Source: Brevibacillus choshinensis (GTDB lineage Bacteria > Bacillota > Bacilli > Brevibacillales > Brevibacillaceae). From it: a stretch of 64,000 bases of DNA. The translations under genes and the position numbers were made by a program. Shown in pieces: positions 36,300 through 45,530 of this stretch (position 1 is its first letter; the number at the start of each line of letters is the position of its first letter). The notes under the pieces are model-generated. The model made no database searches, was not told the DNA's origin, and worked only from the letters and a program-made list of their open reading frames with translations. The stretch is taken from assembly GCF_016811915.1 (NCBI RefSeq), contig NZ_CP069127.1, positions 3,509,001 through 3,573,000 of the forward strand. Reading direction: 5' to 3'.

Positions 36300-38338
36300 G
36301 AAATATTCACCATCCCTACGCTTTGCACTTCAACATGTGGCTCCAGCTCGCTGTATGACAAAACGGGAACGTCCGGCATCATCCGATCTAGCAGCTGGCG
36401 AAGATACATACGAACGGCTGGAGAAGAAAGAATGATAGGCTGCTGCCCCGAGTTGATCATCTTTCCTACCTCTGCAGACATTGTCTGATAAATCCGCTGT
36501 GACGTTTCCGGATCCATCGCCAAGTAGCTTCCTTGCTCGGATTGCTCGACGTGCTCGGAGATTGCTTTTTCCAGTCCGGCTCCTGCTGTGAGTACACGCA
36601 GCGGCTGTCCAGGCTCGGTAAACTGCAGCGTAATCTGTCTTGACATCGCTTGGCGCACGTACTCCGTCAGGATTTCTGGATCCTTGGTGTACATGGCATG
36701 ATCTGCCAGAGCCTCAAGAATGACAGTCAAATTGCGAACCGATACTTTTTCACGCAGCAGCTTTTGCAGCACCTTTTGCACATCGCCGATGGTAAGAGCT
36801 CCTGGAATCAGCTCGTCCACCAATACCGGCGCCGTCTCTCTCACATTGTCGATCAGTGCCCGCGTCTCCTGACGGCCCAATAGCTCGTGGGCGTGGCGCT
36901 TGATGATTTCTGTCAAATGAGTGGCGACAACGGATGGCGGGTCGACTACCGTGTAGCCGGAGAGCTCCGCAATCTCCTTATTCTCTTCTGTTACCCATAA
37001 TGCCGGCAATCCAAACGCAGGTTCTACCGTTTCTATTCCAACAATGGAATCATCTTCAATTCCGGGACTCATTGCCAAATAGTGATCCAGCATGATTTCC
37101 CCTTTTGCAACCTGGTTCCCTTTGATCTTGATCATGTACTCATTCGGTCGAAGCTGGATATTATCGCGAATGCGGATCACCGGAACGACAATCCCCATTT
37201 CCAGCGCAATTTGTCTGCGGATCATGATGACTCGGTCGAGCAGATCGCCGCCCTGCTTCACGTCCGCCAATGGAATCAAGCCATAGCCGAATTCGAATTC
37301 GATCGGATCGACCTGCAGCAGATTGACCACACTCTCGGGACTGCGAACCTCTTCAATCTGTTGTTCTTCCACTTTGTCAGCAGACTCGAGCATTTCCATT
37401 TTCTGCTTGTTACTCAGCTTCCAGGCAGCAAAGCCCATGATCCCTGCTACGGGGAGTACAGGGAGCAAGCCAATCGGTGTAAAGAGCCCCAGCAAGAGCA
37501 TGCATCCGGATACGATGTAGAGCAGACGCGGAAAGCTGAACATTTGCTTGGTGATATCTTCCCCGAGACCTTCGCCGGAAGTGGAACGCGTCACGATGAT
37601 ACCGGCTGCTGTCGAGATCAACAGAGCCGGGATTTGGCTGACCAGCGCATCCCCGACGGACATGGTCGTAAAACGGGATGCTGACTCGGCAAAGCTCATG
37701 TCGTGAACGAGCATCCCGATGATGAAGCCCCCGATAATATTGACGATAAAGATGATGATTCCGGCGATGGCATCCCCTTTTACGAATTTGCTGGCACCAT
37801 CCATCGCGCCGTAGAAGTCCGCTTCGTTTTCAATCTTTTTCCGTCTGGTCCGCGCTTCTGCTTCCGTAATCATTCCAGCGTTTAAGTCGGCGTCAATACT
37901 CATCTGCTTCCCTGGCATCGCGTCCAAGGTAAAGCGTGCCGCTACCTCAGCCACACGTTCCGAACCTTTGGTAATCACGATAAATTGAATGATGATCAAG
38001 ATGAGAAACACAACGAAACCAACAACCTGGTTACCGCCAACGACAAAATCCCCAAAGGTTTCAATCACTTTGCCTCCTTCGCCGTGGGAGAGAATGTTCC
38101 GGGTGGTGGATACATTCAGAGCCAGACGAAAAAGGGTCGTAATGAGCAGGACTGTGGGGAAAATGGAGAACTCCAGCGTTTCCTTTGTGTACATGGACAC
38201 GAGCAAAATCGTCAACGCAAGGGAGATATTGAGGATTAGAAGCAAGTCAAGCAGGCCGGGAGGGAGTGGGATGACCATCATGACTACAATGCTTATAACG
38301 AATAGGATTGTGCCTATTTCCTTGAACTTGAATCCCAC
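36296..38338 (-). CDS. flhA: Flagellar export gate protein FlhA
   Basis: Nonameric export gate component that binds chaperone-substrate complexes. The 680-residue protein has about eight membrane segments in residues 1-310, the conserved FHIPEP-type loop region with VKGDAIAG and the acidic cluster, and a large cytoplasmic domain (about 340-680, with PVIRIRDNIQLRPNEY and the LxxLLREKVSVRNL segment). The GTG start lies eight bases after AAGGGG, and 18 bases separate it from flhB. Confidence 0.97.
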   Translation of the reverse strand: MGFKFKEIGTILFVISIVVMMVIPLPPGLLDLLLILNISLALTILLVSMYTKETLEFSIFPTVLLITTLFRLALNVSTTRNILSHGEGGKVIETFGDFVVGGNQVVGFVVFLILIIIQFIVITKGSERVAEVAARFTLDAMPGKQMSIDADLNAGMITEAEARTRRKKIENEADFYGAMDGASKFVKGDAIAGIIIFIVNIIGGFIIGMLVHDMSFAESASRFTTMSVGDALVSQIPALLISTAAGIIVTRSTSGEGLGEDITKQMFSFPRLLYIVSGCMLLLGLFTPIGLLPVLPVAGIMGFAAWKLSNKQKMEMLESADKVEEQQIEEVRSPESVVNLLQVDPIEFEFGYGLIPLADVKQGGDLLDRVIMIRRQIALEMGIVVPVIRIRDNIQLRPNEYMIKIKGNQVAKGEIMLDHYLAMSPGIEDDSIVGIETVEPAFGLPALWVTEENKEIAELSGYTVVDPPSVVATHLTEIIKRHAHELLGRQETRALIDNVRETAPVLVDELIPGALTIGDVQKVLQKLLREKVSVRNLTVILEALADHAMYTKDPEILTEYVRQAMSRQITLQFTEPGQPLRVLTAGAGLEKAISEHVEQSEQGSYLAMDPETSQRIYQTMSAEVGKMINSGQQPIILSSPAVRMYLRQLLDRMMPDVPVLSYSELEPHVEVQSVGMVNIS

Positions 38339-38356
38339 TGTTCATTCCCCTTTCTC

Positions 38357-39454
38357 TTATTTCGCTTTCCCCTGCAGCTTGTACACGTACGCGAGAACTT
38401 CCGCTACCGCTTTAAACAATTCTTCGGGAATTTGTTGTCCAATTTCAACCTGACTATAGAGAGCCCTGGCCAAGGGCTTGTTTTCCATCGTTACGATCCG
38501 GTGTTTTTTGGCCACTTCTCTGATTTTTAATGCAAGGTAGTCTTGTCCTTTCGCTATTACCGTCGGAGCGCTCATGGCACTCGCATCATATCGGATGGCA
38601 ACCGCGAAGTGCGTCGGGTTCGTAATAATCACATCCGCCTTTGGCAGTTCCTGCATCATCCGTCTGATCGCCATGCTGCGCTGCCTTTCACGAATCTTTC
38701 CTTTAATCAGCGGATCCCCTTCTGCCTGTTTGTGTTCATCCTTCAGGTCTTGTTTGGACATCCGTAGATTTTTCTCATGTTCGTAGCGCTGATAGGCGTA
38801 ATCCAAAACCGCTAAGACGAATAACAGCAATCCGAGGTAAATTCCGAGCTTGGCGACCTCGCCTGCCGTAAAGGATAAAACCGTACCCAAAGACTTCAGA
38901 GAGAGCTGCACCACCTGATCTTTGGTGTTCCATAAAATCGTATAGGCAACAAAAATACCCGCGCTGATTTTCAGCAAAGATTTGAGCAGTTCCACGATGG
39001 AACGCAGTGAAAAAATACGTTTTGCGCCTTCAATCGGATTTAACTTTTCCAGCTTCATCTGGAGTGGTTCAGTGGTCAGCAACCAACCGACCTGCATGTA
39101 GTTCACAGCAAAAGCAACGAGCAGCGAAACTCCTAAAACTGGCCCCACGATTTTGAAAGCTTCAAAAGCTAGCTGCGAAACCATCACCTTCAGATTCTCT
39201 TCGTTGACCTGCCACGTCGTGAAGGTTATCAACGACTCGCGCATGATGTTCTGAAAGGTGGCCAGCATGCTTGAGCCGAGCATGATTAAGAGAAAGAAAA
39301 AGGATGTCAGTGCAATTGCCGGTGACAAATCCTGACTTTTGGCAACCTGCCCTTTTTTCCTTGCATCTTCTTTTTTCTTGGGTGTTGCTTTTTCGGTCTT
39401 TTCCCCATTGAAAAATTGCAAATCAACCGGATAACGAAGCTTGATTCTCATCAT
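38357..39454 (-). CDS. flhB: Flagellar export switch protein FlhB
   Basis: Export gate component that switches substrate class on self-cleavage. The 365-residue protein has the KTEKATPKKKEDARKKGQV N-terminal cytoplasmic segment, four membrane spans, and the autocleavage motif NPTH near residue 266 followed by FAVAIRYD. The first ATG overlaps the fliR stop (ATGA); a second ATG follows directly. Confidence 0.97.
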   Translation of the reverse strand: MMRIKLRYPVDLQFFNGEKTEKATPKKKEDARKKGQVAKSQDLSPAIALTSFFFLLIMLGSSMLATFQNIMRESLITFTTWQVNEENLKVMVSQLAFEAFKIVGPVLGVSLLVAFAVNYMQVGWLLTTEPLQMKLEKLNPIEGAKRIFSLRSIVELLKSLLKISAGIFVAYTILWNTKDQVVQLSLKSLGTVLSFTAGEVAKLGIYLGLLLFVLAVLDYAYQRYEHEKNLRMSKQDLKDEHKQAEGDPLIKGKIRERQRSMAIRRMMQELPKADVIITNPTHFAVAIRYDASAMSAPTVIAKGQDYLALKIREVAKKHRIVTMENKPLARALYSQVEIGQQIPEELFKAVAEVLAYVYKLQGKAK

Positions 39455-40233
39455 GGTGTGCCTCCGAGCATGTTCATCATTTCTGCGAGCGCCCGGAACA
39501 TACTTTCGAAAAGTCCACTCAAGGTCAGCAGGAAAGCGGGCATCACCACAATCAACAACAGAAAGCCTGCAAGCATTTTAATAGGAAGACCTACTACGAA
39601 AATATTAAACTGCGGTACTGATTTCGCGATGATCCCCAGAGAGAGATCCACCAAAAACAATGCGACAACGATCGGTGCCGCCATCATAAAAGCACTGAGA
39701 AACATATTTTGAAAGACTTTTACAGCAGTCAACATGACTTGTTCACTGCCAAATGCAGCCCACGCCGCCTCTACAGGGATGGCTTCATAGCTTTTGATGA
39801 TTCCCCGGATGAGCATGTGGTGTCCATTGATACTAAAAAAATACAGCGTAGCCAGGATGTTTTTGAAGTTACCTGTGATCGGAACGTAAGCCCCTGTCCG
39901 CGGGTCGATGACATTGGCCATCGCAAGCCCCATTTGCATGTCCATCAATCCGCCGGCTACCTGAACGGCTACAAACATCAGCTCACAAATGAATCCGAGG
40001 ATGACTCCTACCAACGCTTCCTTGCACACGTGCAGGATGAAAGTCAAATCCAGAGGAATCTGTCCTTGGACGGGTATGTATTGAAAGCTGATCATCGCCA
40101 TGACGAAAGCCAAAGCGATCTTGAACTGATTGGGGACGCCTTTGATCGAGAAGAAGGGAGCCGCTACAAAAAAAGCACTCATTCTGACAAACACAAGTAA
40201 AAAGATGGGCAGGTACATGAAAAAAAGATTCAT
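39451..40233 (-). CDS. fliR: Flagellar export protein FliR
   Basis: Membrane component of the FliPQR export channel. The 260-residue protein has about six hydrophobic segments, begins MNLFFMYLPIFLLVFVRMSAFF and includes KGVPNQFKIALAF and the G-F-ICELMFVAVQVAG region typical of the family. It ends in an ATGA overlap with flhB and starts three bases after fliQ. Confidence 0.96.
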   Translation of the reverse strand: MNLFFMYLPIFLLVFVRMSAFFVAAPFFSIKGVPNQFKIALAFVMAMISFQYIPVQGQIPLDLTFILHVCKEALVGVILGFICELMFVAVQVAGGLMDMQMGLAMANVIDPRTGAYVPITGNFKNILATLYFFSINGHHMLIRGIIKSYEAIPVEAAWAAFGSEQVMLTAVKVFQNMFLSAFMMAAPIVVALFLVDLSLGIIAKSVPQFNIFVVGLPIKMLAGFLLLIVVMPAFLLTLSGLFESMFRALAEMMNMLGGTP

Positions 40234-40236
40234 AGG

Positions 40237-40506
40237 CTATCCAACAAATCGATGGAGGTTTCCGAAGATTCCCATCGTAAAATCAAGCATCACTCGCAGC
40301 ATCCACGGTCCAACAGTCAACAGTGTGATGAAGACCGCCAGGATTTTTGGAATGAATGCGAGCGTCTGCTCCTGAATTTGTGTCGTTGCCTGGAATACGC
40401 TGACAATCAATCCGACCAGCAAGGCAATTCCCAGGGCAGGTGCCGATAGCAGCAGGATGGTATAGACTGAGCTCTGGGCAATCTGCATCAATAATTCTTG
40501 TGTCAT
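40237..40506 (-). CDS. fliQ: Flagellar export protein FliQ
   Basis: Small channel component with two membrane helices. The 89-residue protein contains the family LLLSAPALGIALLVGLIVSVFQATTQIQEQTL core, here described as helix 1, a conserved ATTQIQEQTL loop and helix 2. The ribosome site GAGGTAG lies upstream. The position fliP-fliQ-fliR is universal. Confidence 0.96.
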   Translation of the reverse strand: MTQELLMQIAQSSVYTILLLSAPALGIALLVGLIVSVFQATTQIQEQTLAFIPKILAVFITLLTVGPWMLRVMLDFTMGIFGNLHRFVG

Positions 40507-40539
40507 GCTCTCTACCTCCTCAGACCCTCTGGAATGTAC

Positions 40540-41301
40540 CTAAAAACTGATCAAGAGCGATTTAACGACCAAGTACCAGCCATCTACCATGATGAACAAC
40601 AAGATTTTAAAGGGTAAGGAAATCATGACCGGCGGAAGCATCATCATCCCCATCCCCATCAGAATACTGGAGATGACCATATCAATGACAAGGAATGGAA
40701 TAAAGATCATAAAGCCGATTTGAAATGCCGTTTTCAACTCACTGATGGCATAGGCCGGAACCAGTGCACTCAGGGGAATATCCTGAATGGTCTTGGGCCT
40801 TTCCGACTTGGTATATTCCAGAAATAAAGCCAAGTCTTTTTCCCTTGTTTGCTTTGCCATAAATTCTTTAAAAGGAATCACTGCGGTGTCAAAAGCCTGC
40901 TGCTGGGTGATCTTCCCTGCCATGAACGGCTGAACGGCCGTCTCATTGACCTTGCCAAGAGTCGGAGCCATGATAAAAAAGGTCATGAAGAGTGCCAAGG
41001 CAACCAGAACCTGGTTGGGGGGCATTTGTTGAGTCGCCAGTGCATTGCGTACAAATGACAAGACGATCACGATCCGGGTAAAGCTCGTCATGAGCAGCAA
41101 AATCGCGGGAGCTACAGACAAGACCGTCAAGATCAGCAAGATTTGAATCGCCGAGGACGTTTCCTGCGGCGTCCCAGTTCCGCCGCCAATTTTCAAATCA
41201 ATGCTCGGAACAAGCGGTGTTCCCACGGGAGCTGCCATTACGATGTTTGGCAAAGCCAGCAGCACAGCGGCAATCACGAGCACCTGCAATACATGTTTCA
41301 T
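40540..41301 (-). CDS. fliP: Flagellar export protein FliP
   Basis: Core of the export channel. The 253-residue product has a cleavable signal-like N terminus (MKHVLQVLVIAAVLLALPNIVMA), then the family signatures LTVLSVAPAILLLMTSFTR and IPAYAISELKTAFQIGF-like (here VPAYAISELKTAF) and the C-terminal MGMMMLPPVMISLPFK. The ATG (41299-41301) overlaps the fliO stop by 4 bases and has GAGGGG upstream. An upstream in-frame extension inside fliO is rejected. Confidence 0.96.
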   Translation of the reverse strand: MKHVLQVLVIAAVLLALPNIVMAAPVGTPLVPSIDLKIGGGTGTPQETSSAIQILLILTVLSVAPAILLLMTSFTRIVIVLSFVRNALATQQMPPNQVLVALALFMTFFIMAPTLGKVNETAVQPFMAGKITQQQAFDTAVIPFKEFMAKQTREKDLALFLEYTKSERPKTIQDIPLSALVPAYAISELKTAFQIGFMIFIPFLVIDMVISSILMGMGMMMLPPVMISLPFKILLFIMVDGWYLVVKSLLISF

Positions 41302-41975
41302 TTTAGGTCCCCTCTGTCCTGAGCATCCTCTTTGGTCCATACATCCGTTTGAATCGGTCGTTTTTGGACTTCATTCCACTTTCCTTTCAGAAGGTCTTGG
41401 AACGATCGCCCATCCACATCCGACGCATACAAGATTTCTTCTTCGACCGGCTTCTTTTTCCCAAATGGCAGCCAGCTTACGGAGAATGGGGAAGACATCG
41501 GCTTGATTTCTGCATCAGATAAAATGAGATCAGCTTCTTCACCAGGTTCGATCATTCTGAGGAGTTGGACATTTTCACCGACTCCGACGATATAGAGAGT
41601 CTCGCCAATCATGACAACCTGCATCGTCTTTCCATTTCCAAGCGCAGCTGCTGAAATGACTTTAATCGGTCCCTGACTCTGTCCCATTTGTCTTTTGCCT
41701 AAAAATCGAAGCAACAGGTAGATGAGCACAGCGATGAATCCGAGTGAGAAAATAACTTGCAGCAAGTATCCCCACATACTGCCGGATCCGCTGCCCGGAA
41801 TGGCCGCCGGCTGTTCGCCGCCGGCGGGCGCATTGCTCTTTGGTGCATTCCCCTGGTTGTAGGAATCAGCGACAGTACCTTCAGCTGAAGCCGTGACAGG
41901 AAGGGAGGCGACAAGCAGCATGATGAGACAACAAACCCAGATGAGCCCTGTCCCTACATTCCGGAATTTCATCAT
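41298..41975 (-). CDS. fliO: Flagellar export accessory protein FliO (FliZ)
   Basis: Bitopic membrane protein that stabilises FliP during gate assembly. The 225-residue protein has a signal peptide (about 1-31), a Ser/Gly/Pro-rich extracytoplasmic stretch, one membrane span (about 68-90) and a cytoplasmic FliO domain with RxLGKRQMG, LYIVGVGE and QLLRMIEPGE. In Bacillus this gene is called fliZ. The ATG shares its A with the cheY stop (TAATG). Confidence 0.93.
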   Translation of the reverse strand: MMKFRNVGTGLIWVCCLIMLLVASLPVTASAEGTVADSYNQGNAPKSNAPAGGEQPAAIPGSGSGSMWGYLLQVIFSLGFIAVLIYLLLRFLGKRQMGQSQGPIKVISAAALGNGKTMQVVMIGETLYIVGVGENVQLLRMIEPGEEADLILSDAEIKPMSSPFSVSWLPFGKKKPVEEEILYASDVDGRSFQDLLKGKWNEVQKRPIQTDVWTKEDAQDRGDLK

Positions 41976-42337
41976 TAGCTCAATGTCTTCTTGATCGCTT
42001 CCAATACGCGATCAGCTTGGAACGGCTTCACGATGAAATCTTTTGCGCCCGCCTGAATCGCATCAATTACCATGGCTTGCTGACCCATCGCGGAGCACAT
42101 GATGACGCGTGCGTTCGGGTCGATCTTCTTGATTTCCTTCAAAGCGGCAATACCGTCCATTTCCGGCATGGTGATGTCCATGGTGACCAGGTCAGGCCCC
42201 AGTTCTTTGTATTTCTCGATCGCCTGTGCGCCGTCGCTCGCTTCCCCAACTACGCTGTAGCCGTTTTTAGACAAAATCTCCTTGATCATCATGCGCATGA
42301 ATGCTGCATCATCCACGATTAATACTTTGTTTGACAT
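41975..42337 (-). CDS. cheY: Chemotaxis response regulator CheY
   Basis: Single-domain response regulator that binds the switch when phosphorylated by CheA. The 120-residue receiver has Asp9 and Asp10, phospho-acceptor Asp54 (TMDITMPEMDG), the Ser in CSAMGQ and Lys in FIVKPF. I choose ATG 42335-42337, with GGAGG eight bases upstream; an earlier in-frame start would overlap that site. It sits between fliY and fliO, as in Bacillus. Confidence 0.97.
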   Translation of the reverse strand: MSNKVLIVDDAAFMRMMIKEILSKNGYSVVGEASDGAQAIEKYKELGPDLVTMDITMPEMDGIAALKEIKKIDPNARVIMCSAMGQQAMVIDAIQAGAKDFIVKPFQADRVLEAIKKTLS

Positions 42338-42372
42338 GATTAGCTCCTCCCAATGCTTCACTGTTGAATGGA

Positions 42373-43740
42373 TTATTGTAATTTTTGAACTCGATCGAAC
42401 TGACTGATGATATCTGTGACACGTACACCGAAGTTTTCATCGATTACGACTACTTCACCCTTGGCAATCAACTTGTTGTTTACCAAAATGTCGACATGCT
42501 CACCTGCCAGCTTGTCCAACTGTATAATTGATCCAGCAGACAAGTCAAGGATTTCTCTGATTAATTTCTTGGTGCGTCCAAGCTCGACTGTCACTTGCAA
42601 AGGTATATCGAGAAGCAGGTTTAAGTTTTGCTCGTCTCCCCCTACCATAGGAGCACCACCAAGCGGCGCAAATTGCGCTGGTTTCACGTTTGCTTGGCTA
42701 GCGGCAGGTCCTCCAAAATGCTGTGGAGCCTGAGGCACAGGTGCCTGTGGATAGGCCGGAGGATACGGAGCATAACCTGGTGGCATCGCATGCTGCATGT
42801 ATGGATCTGGGTAGGCGGGCTGTCCCGGGTATCCCATCGGTTGTGCGTACATAGGCGGTGGTGCGTAACCCATCGGAGGCTGTTCATACATAGGCTGAGG
42901 CTGCGGTGGTGCAGCTGGTGGCACGTATGCATGTTCAGGCTGTGCTTGCGGTGTCGCAGCCGGTGCAGCTGGTTGGGGAATGGCTGGTATGCTTGGCATT
43001 TCAACGACGGCTGCCGCTGCTGCGACCTCTTCCTCCGTACCGCCGACGAGTCGATCGATCATCTTTTTCGCGAAGGAAAGCGGCAAAAGCTGCATGATGT
43101 TTGAGTCAATCAACTCACCCTGCTCACCCACTTTTAATCGGAACGAAACTTTGACCAACGGACTGTCGTCATCCTTAAAGCTGTCCCCGCCCTTTCCTTG
43201 AGCAAGATCCATCACGTCGATACCAGGTGGAGTAATGTTGATGAACTGGTTAAAGATCGTCGACATCGACGTCGCAGCAGAACCCATCATCTGGTTCATG
43301 GCCTCTTGTACAGCGCTGATGTGCAGCTCAGAGAGCTCTGTGTTGTCTGGATTTCCCCCGCCACCCATCATCAGATCGGCAATCACTGCTGCGTCTTCCA
43401 TGCGGATCACAAGCACGTTCTTTCCTACGAATCCGTCTGTGTACTCCACGTGTACGGCGACGTGAGGGATGGGGAACTCGCTTTCCAGCTCGCTCACGTT
43501 CACTACGGTAACCGTCGGGGTCGTAATGTCAACCTTTTGGCTGAGCAGCGTAGATAGCGCTGTCGCTGCGCTGCCGAATGAAATGTTTCCGATTTCTCCG
43601 AGAGCATCCTGTTCAAATGGGGATAGGTATTCGGCAACATCCTGACTGACTACCGAATCAGCTTCCTCTTCATCCTCTACCAAGTTGTTCGCGCGGAGCA
43701 GCGCGTCAATCTCGTCCTGAGAAAGCATGTCTCTACTCAT
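42373..43740 (-). CDS. fliY: Flagellar motor switch phosphatase FliY
   Basis: Gram-positive switch protein that fuses a CheC-like CheY-P phosphatase to a FliN C-ring domain. The 455-residue protein has an N-terminal CheY-P binding peptide (LSQDEIDALLR), two phosphatase motifs (Asp45, Glu49, Asn52 and Ser142, Glu146, Asn149), a long Pro/Tyr/Met/Gln-rich linker (about 249-365) and the FliN domain (about 372-450, VTVELGRTKKLIREIL). The ATG overlaps fliM by 8 bases. Confidence 0.96.
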   Translation of the reverse strand: MSRDMLSQDEIDALLRANNLVEDEEEADSVVSQDVAEYLSPFEQDALGEIGNISFGSAATALSTLLSQKVDITTPTVTVVNVSELESEFPIPHVAVHVEYTDGFVGKNVLVIRMEDAAVIADLMMGGGGNPDNTELSELHISAVQEAMNQMMGSAATSMSTIFNQFINITPPGIDVMDLAQGKGGDSFKDDDSPLVKVSFRLKVGEQGELIDSNIMQLLPLSFAKKMIDRLVGGTEEEVAAAAAVVEMPSIPAIPQPAAPAATPQAQPEHAYVPPAAPPQPQPMYEQPPMGYAPPPMYAQPMGYPGQPAYPDPYMQHAMPPGYAPYPPAYPQAPVPQAPQHFGGPAASQANVKPAQFAPLGGAPMVGGDEQNLNLLLDIPLQVTVELGRTKKLIREILDLSAGSIIQLDKLAGEHVDILVNNKLIAKGEVVVIDENFGVRVTDIISQFDRVQKLQ

Positions 43741-44728
43741 TGTGTTCCTCCCCCTCCTCTATGACTTCATCAATCTGCACGGCAACTTTCCCTTTAAGCG
43801 TACCCGGCTGTCCGAGGAATTTCAGATGGCTGCCGATTTTGATTTTAAGCTTGTTATCGATCGACTGATCCAGTTGAATGACATCACCTTGTTGAAGCTG
43901 AAGAAAGTCTCTGACCGAAATCGTAGCCGTTCCCATCTCTGCGACAATCGGCAGCTTCGCCGTCTTTACCCGCTCTTCCACGCGGAGACGCTCTTCTTCG
44001 TCCCGCGTCTTTTTCTGCTTGGAAAACCAGTATTGTCCGGAAAGCTTCGTCATGATCGGCTCGAGAACGACGTGCGGCAAGCACAGGTTGATCATGCCGG
44101 TCGTATCCCCGATTTTCGTGCTGAATGAAATTACGACGACGATTTCATTGGGAGAGACGATCTGCATAAATTGCGGATTCATCTCCAGGCCTTCTTGGTA
44201 TGGATCTAGTTCGATAATTTGTTTCCATGCCTCGTGGAATGTGTCCAGCGCTTTGCCAAACACACGCTCCATTACCGTTGTTTCAATTTCCGTAAGGGCG
44301 CCCATTTTTTCAGGTATCGCACCCTGCCCACCCAATAGACGATCGAGCATGGTGTAAGCGATGTTAGGATTCACTTCCAGGACCATTCGACCTTCCAATG
44401 GCGGCGCTTCAAAGATGTTGAGAATAGTCATCTTGGGTATGGAACGAATAAACTCGTCATACGGTAATTGATCGACGGAGGCAACCGTAATTTGCACGAA
44501 GGTACGGAGCTGAGCGGAAAAATACGTCGTCAACAGCCGCGCGTAGTTTTCATGAATACGCGTCAGACCACGGATCTGATCTTTGGAAAAACGCAACGCA
44601 CGTTTAAAGTCATATACTTTAACCTTGCGCTCAGTCTCTTCTTTTTTCAGCTCGTTAGCGTCCATCTCCCCCGATGAGAGAGCAGCCAACAGTGCATCAA
44701 TCTCACTTTGTGAGAGAACCTCGGCCAT
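43733..44728 (-). CDS. fliM: Flagellar motor switch protein FliM
   Basis: C-ring protein that receives CheY-P. The 331-residue protein has the N-terminal CheY-P peptide (LSQSEIDALLAAL, 5-17), the middle CheC-like domain (about 45-235, including LLGGQG) and a C-terminal FliN-like domain (about 255-325, SVRDFLQLQQGDVIQLD). An AGGAGG ribosome site lies eight bases before the ATG. Confidence 0.97.
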   Translation of the reverse strand: MAEVLSQSEIDALLAALSSGEMDANELKKEETERKVKVYDFKRALRFSKDQIRGLTRIHENYARLLTTYFSAQLRTFVQITVASVDQLPYDEFIRSIPKMTILNIFEAPPLEGRMVLEVNPNIAYTMLDRLLGGQGAIPEKMGALTEIETTVMERVFGKALDTFHEAWKQIIELDPYQEGLEMNPQFMQIVSPNEIVVVISFSTKIGDTTGMINLCLPHVVLEPIMTKLSGQYWFSKQKKTRDEEERLRVEERVKTAKLPIVAEMGTATISVRDFLQLQQGDVIQLDQSIDNKLKIKIGSHLKFLGQPGTLKGKVAVQIDEVIEEGEEHNE

Positions 44729-44768
44729 CTATCGTCACCTCCTTGCTATGTATACCTGCATCGCTGCC

Positions 44769-45224
44769 CTAGGACAAGACACGTTTGGTCGTCACTACTT
44801 GCACGATTTTACCTTCTTGCATCAGGGAGCTGATTTCATTCATGATCTTCGCTTCCAGCTTGTTGACGCCCTCAGTCCCTTTGATGTCCTCCGGTGTCAA
44901 GCCTGCCAATGTTTTGATGATGACTTGATTGATCTGCGGCAGCCGCTGCTCCAGCTCTGTTTTTGCATCAGAGTTATCTGCTGTAATCGTAAAGCGAACG
45001 ATCATGTAATTGTTCGTCAGCAAATTGGTTGTAATTTCCCCCGTATCCACGGAGTATTCTTTCATCTCTTTCGCAGAGAGTGGTTCGATTTCTTTTTCCG
45101 CACTGCTGGCAGACTGAGATGTCGGAGAGAGATAGGTTTGCCAGAGCACGAACGAAATTACGCCCAGAAGCGATATCGCGATGATAATGATTAGAGCCAT
45201 GTTAAACAAACGATTTTGAAACAT
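44769..45224 (-). CDS. fliL: Flagellar basal body-associated protein FliL
   Basis: Membrane protein that surrounds stator units and aids torque. The 151-residue protein has one N-terminal membrane span (about 8-29), a short linker, and the periplasm-facing FliL domain (about 58-150) with NYMIVRFTITADN and the C-terminal RVLS-type end. GGGAGG lies upstream. It follows swrD by 14 bases, the order in Bacillus. Confidence 0.93.
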   Translation of the reverse strand: MFQNRLFNMALIIIIAISLLGVISFVLWQTYLSPTSQSASSAEKEIEPLSAKEMKEYSVDTGEITTNLLTNNYMIVRFTITADNSDAKTELEQRLPQINQVIIKTLAGLTPEDIKGTEGVNKLEAKIMNEISSLMQEGKIVQVVTTKRVLS

Positions 45225-45238
45225 CGCAAAGCCTCCCG

Positions 45239-45460
45239 CTATTCATTTGCATCGTCCGGCATTCTCGGAGCACTACTGGCCGGAGGAACATTTTGATAAA
45301 AGGCTCGGACACGTTCTGCGATTGACTCTGCCGAATCTTTGACGATGTACTTCCTGTCGTTGAACAGAGTAATCACCGTATCGGGAGTAGCCTCCACCGT
45401 CTCGATATGCGTGATATTCAGATAAAAAATCGCACCGTTAAATCGTGTCAACTTGATCAT
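45239..45460 (-). CDS. swrD: Flagellar FlbD/SwrD family protein
   Basis: Small conserved protein between flgE and fliL. In Bacillus subtilis SwrD raises motor torque and is needed for swarming. The 73-residue protein has the family MIKLTRFNG N terminus and a core FYLNITHIETVEATPDTVITL. Its ribosome site, AAAGGAGC, is paired in a nine-base stem with an upstream sequence, so translation may be controlled. Confidence 0.92.
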   Translation of the reverse strand: MIKLTRFNGAIFYLNITHIETVEATPDTVITLFNDRKYIVKDSAESIAERVRAFYQNVPPASSAPRMPDDANE

Positions 45461-45461
45461 C

Positions 45462-45496
45462 AGCTGCTCCTTTCGGCAGGGAGCAAGGGAGCAGCT
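45462..45496 (-). promoter_or_regulatory. Hairpin enclosing the swrD ribosome site
   Basis: AGCTGCTCC (45488-45496) and GGAGCAGCT (45462-45470) form a perfect nine-bp stem around a 17-base loop on the minus strand, directly after flgE and one base before the swrD ATG. The GGAG of the ribosome site is in the 3' arm. There is no T tract, so this would act on translation, not as a terminator. Confidence 0.65.
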
Positions 45497-45530
45497 TTAT
45501 GCCGCTTCCCCATGCTCATCCGTTACGCGA

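Noticed and set aside
42628-43104. Plus-strand His/Arg/Trp-rich frames opposite the FliY linker
   Set aside because: They arise from the Pro/Gln/Tyr codon bias of the linker on the minus strand.
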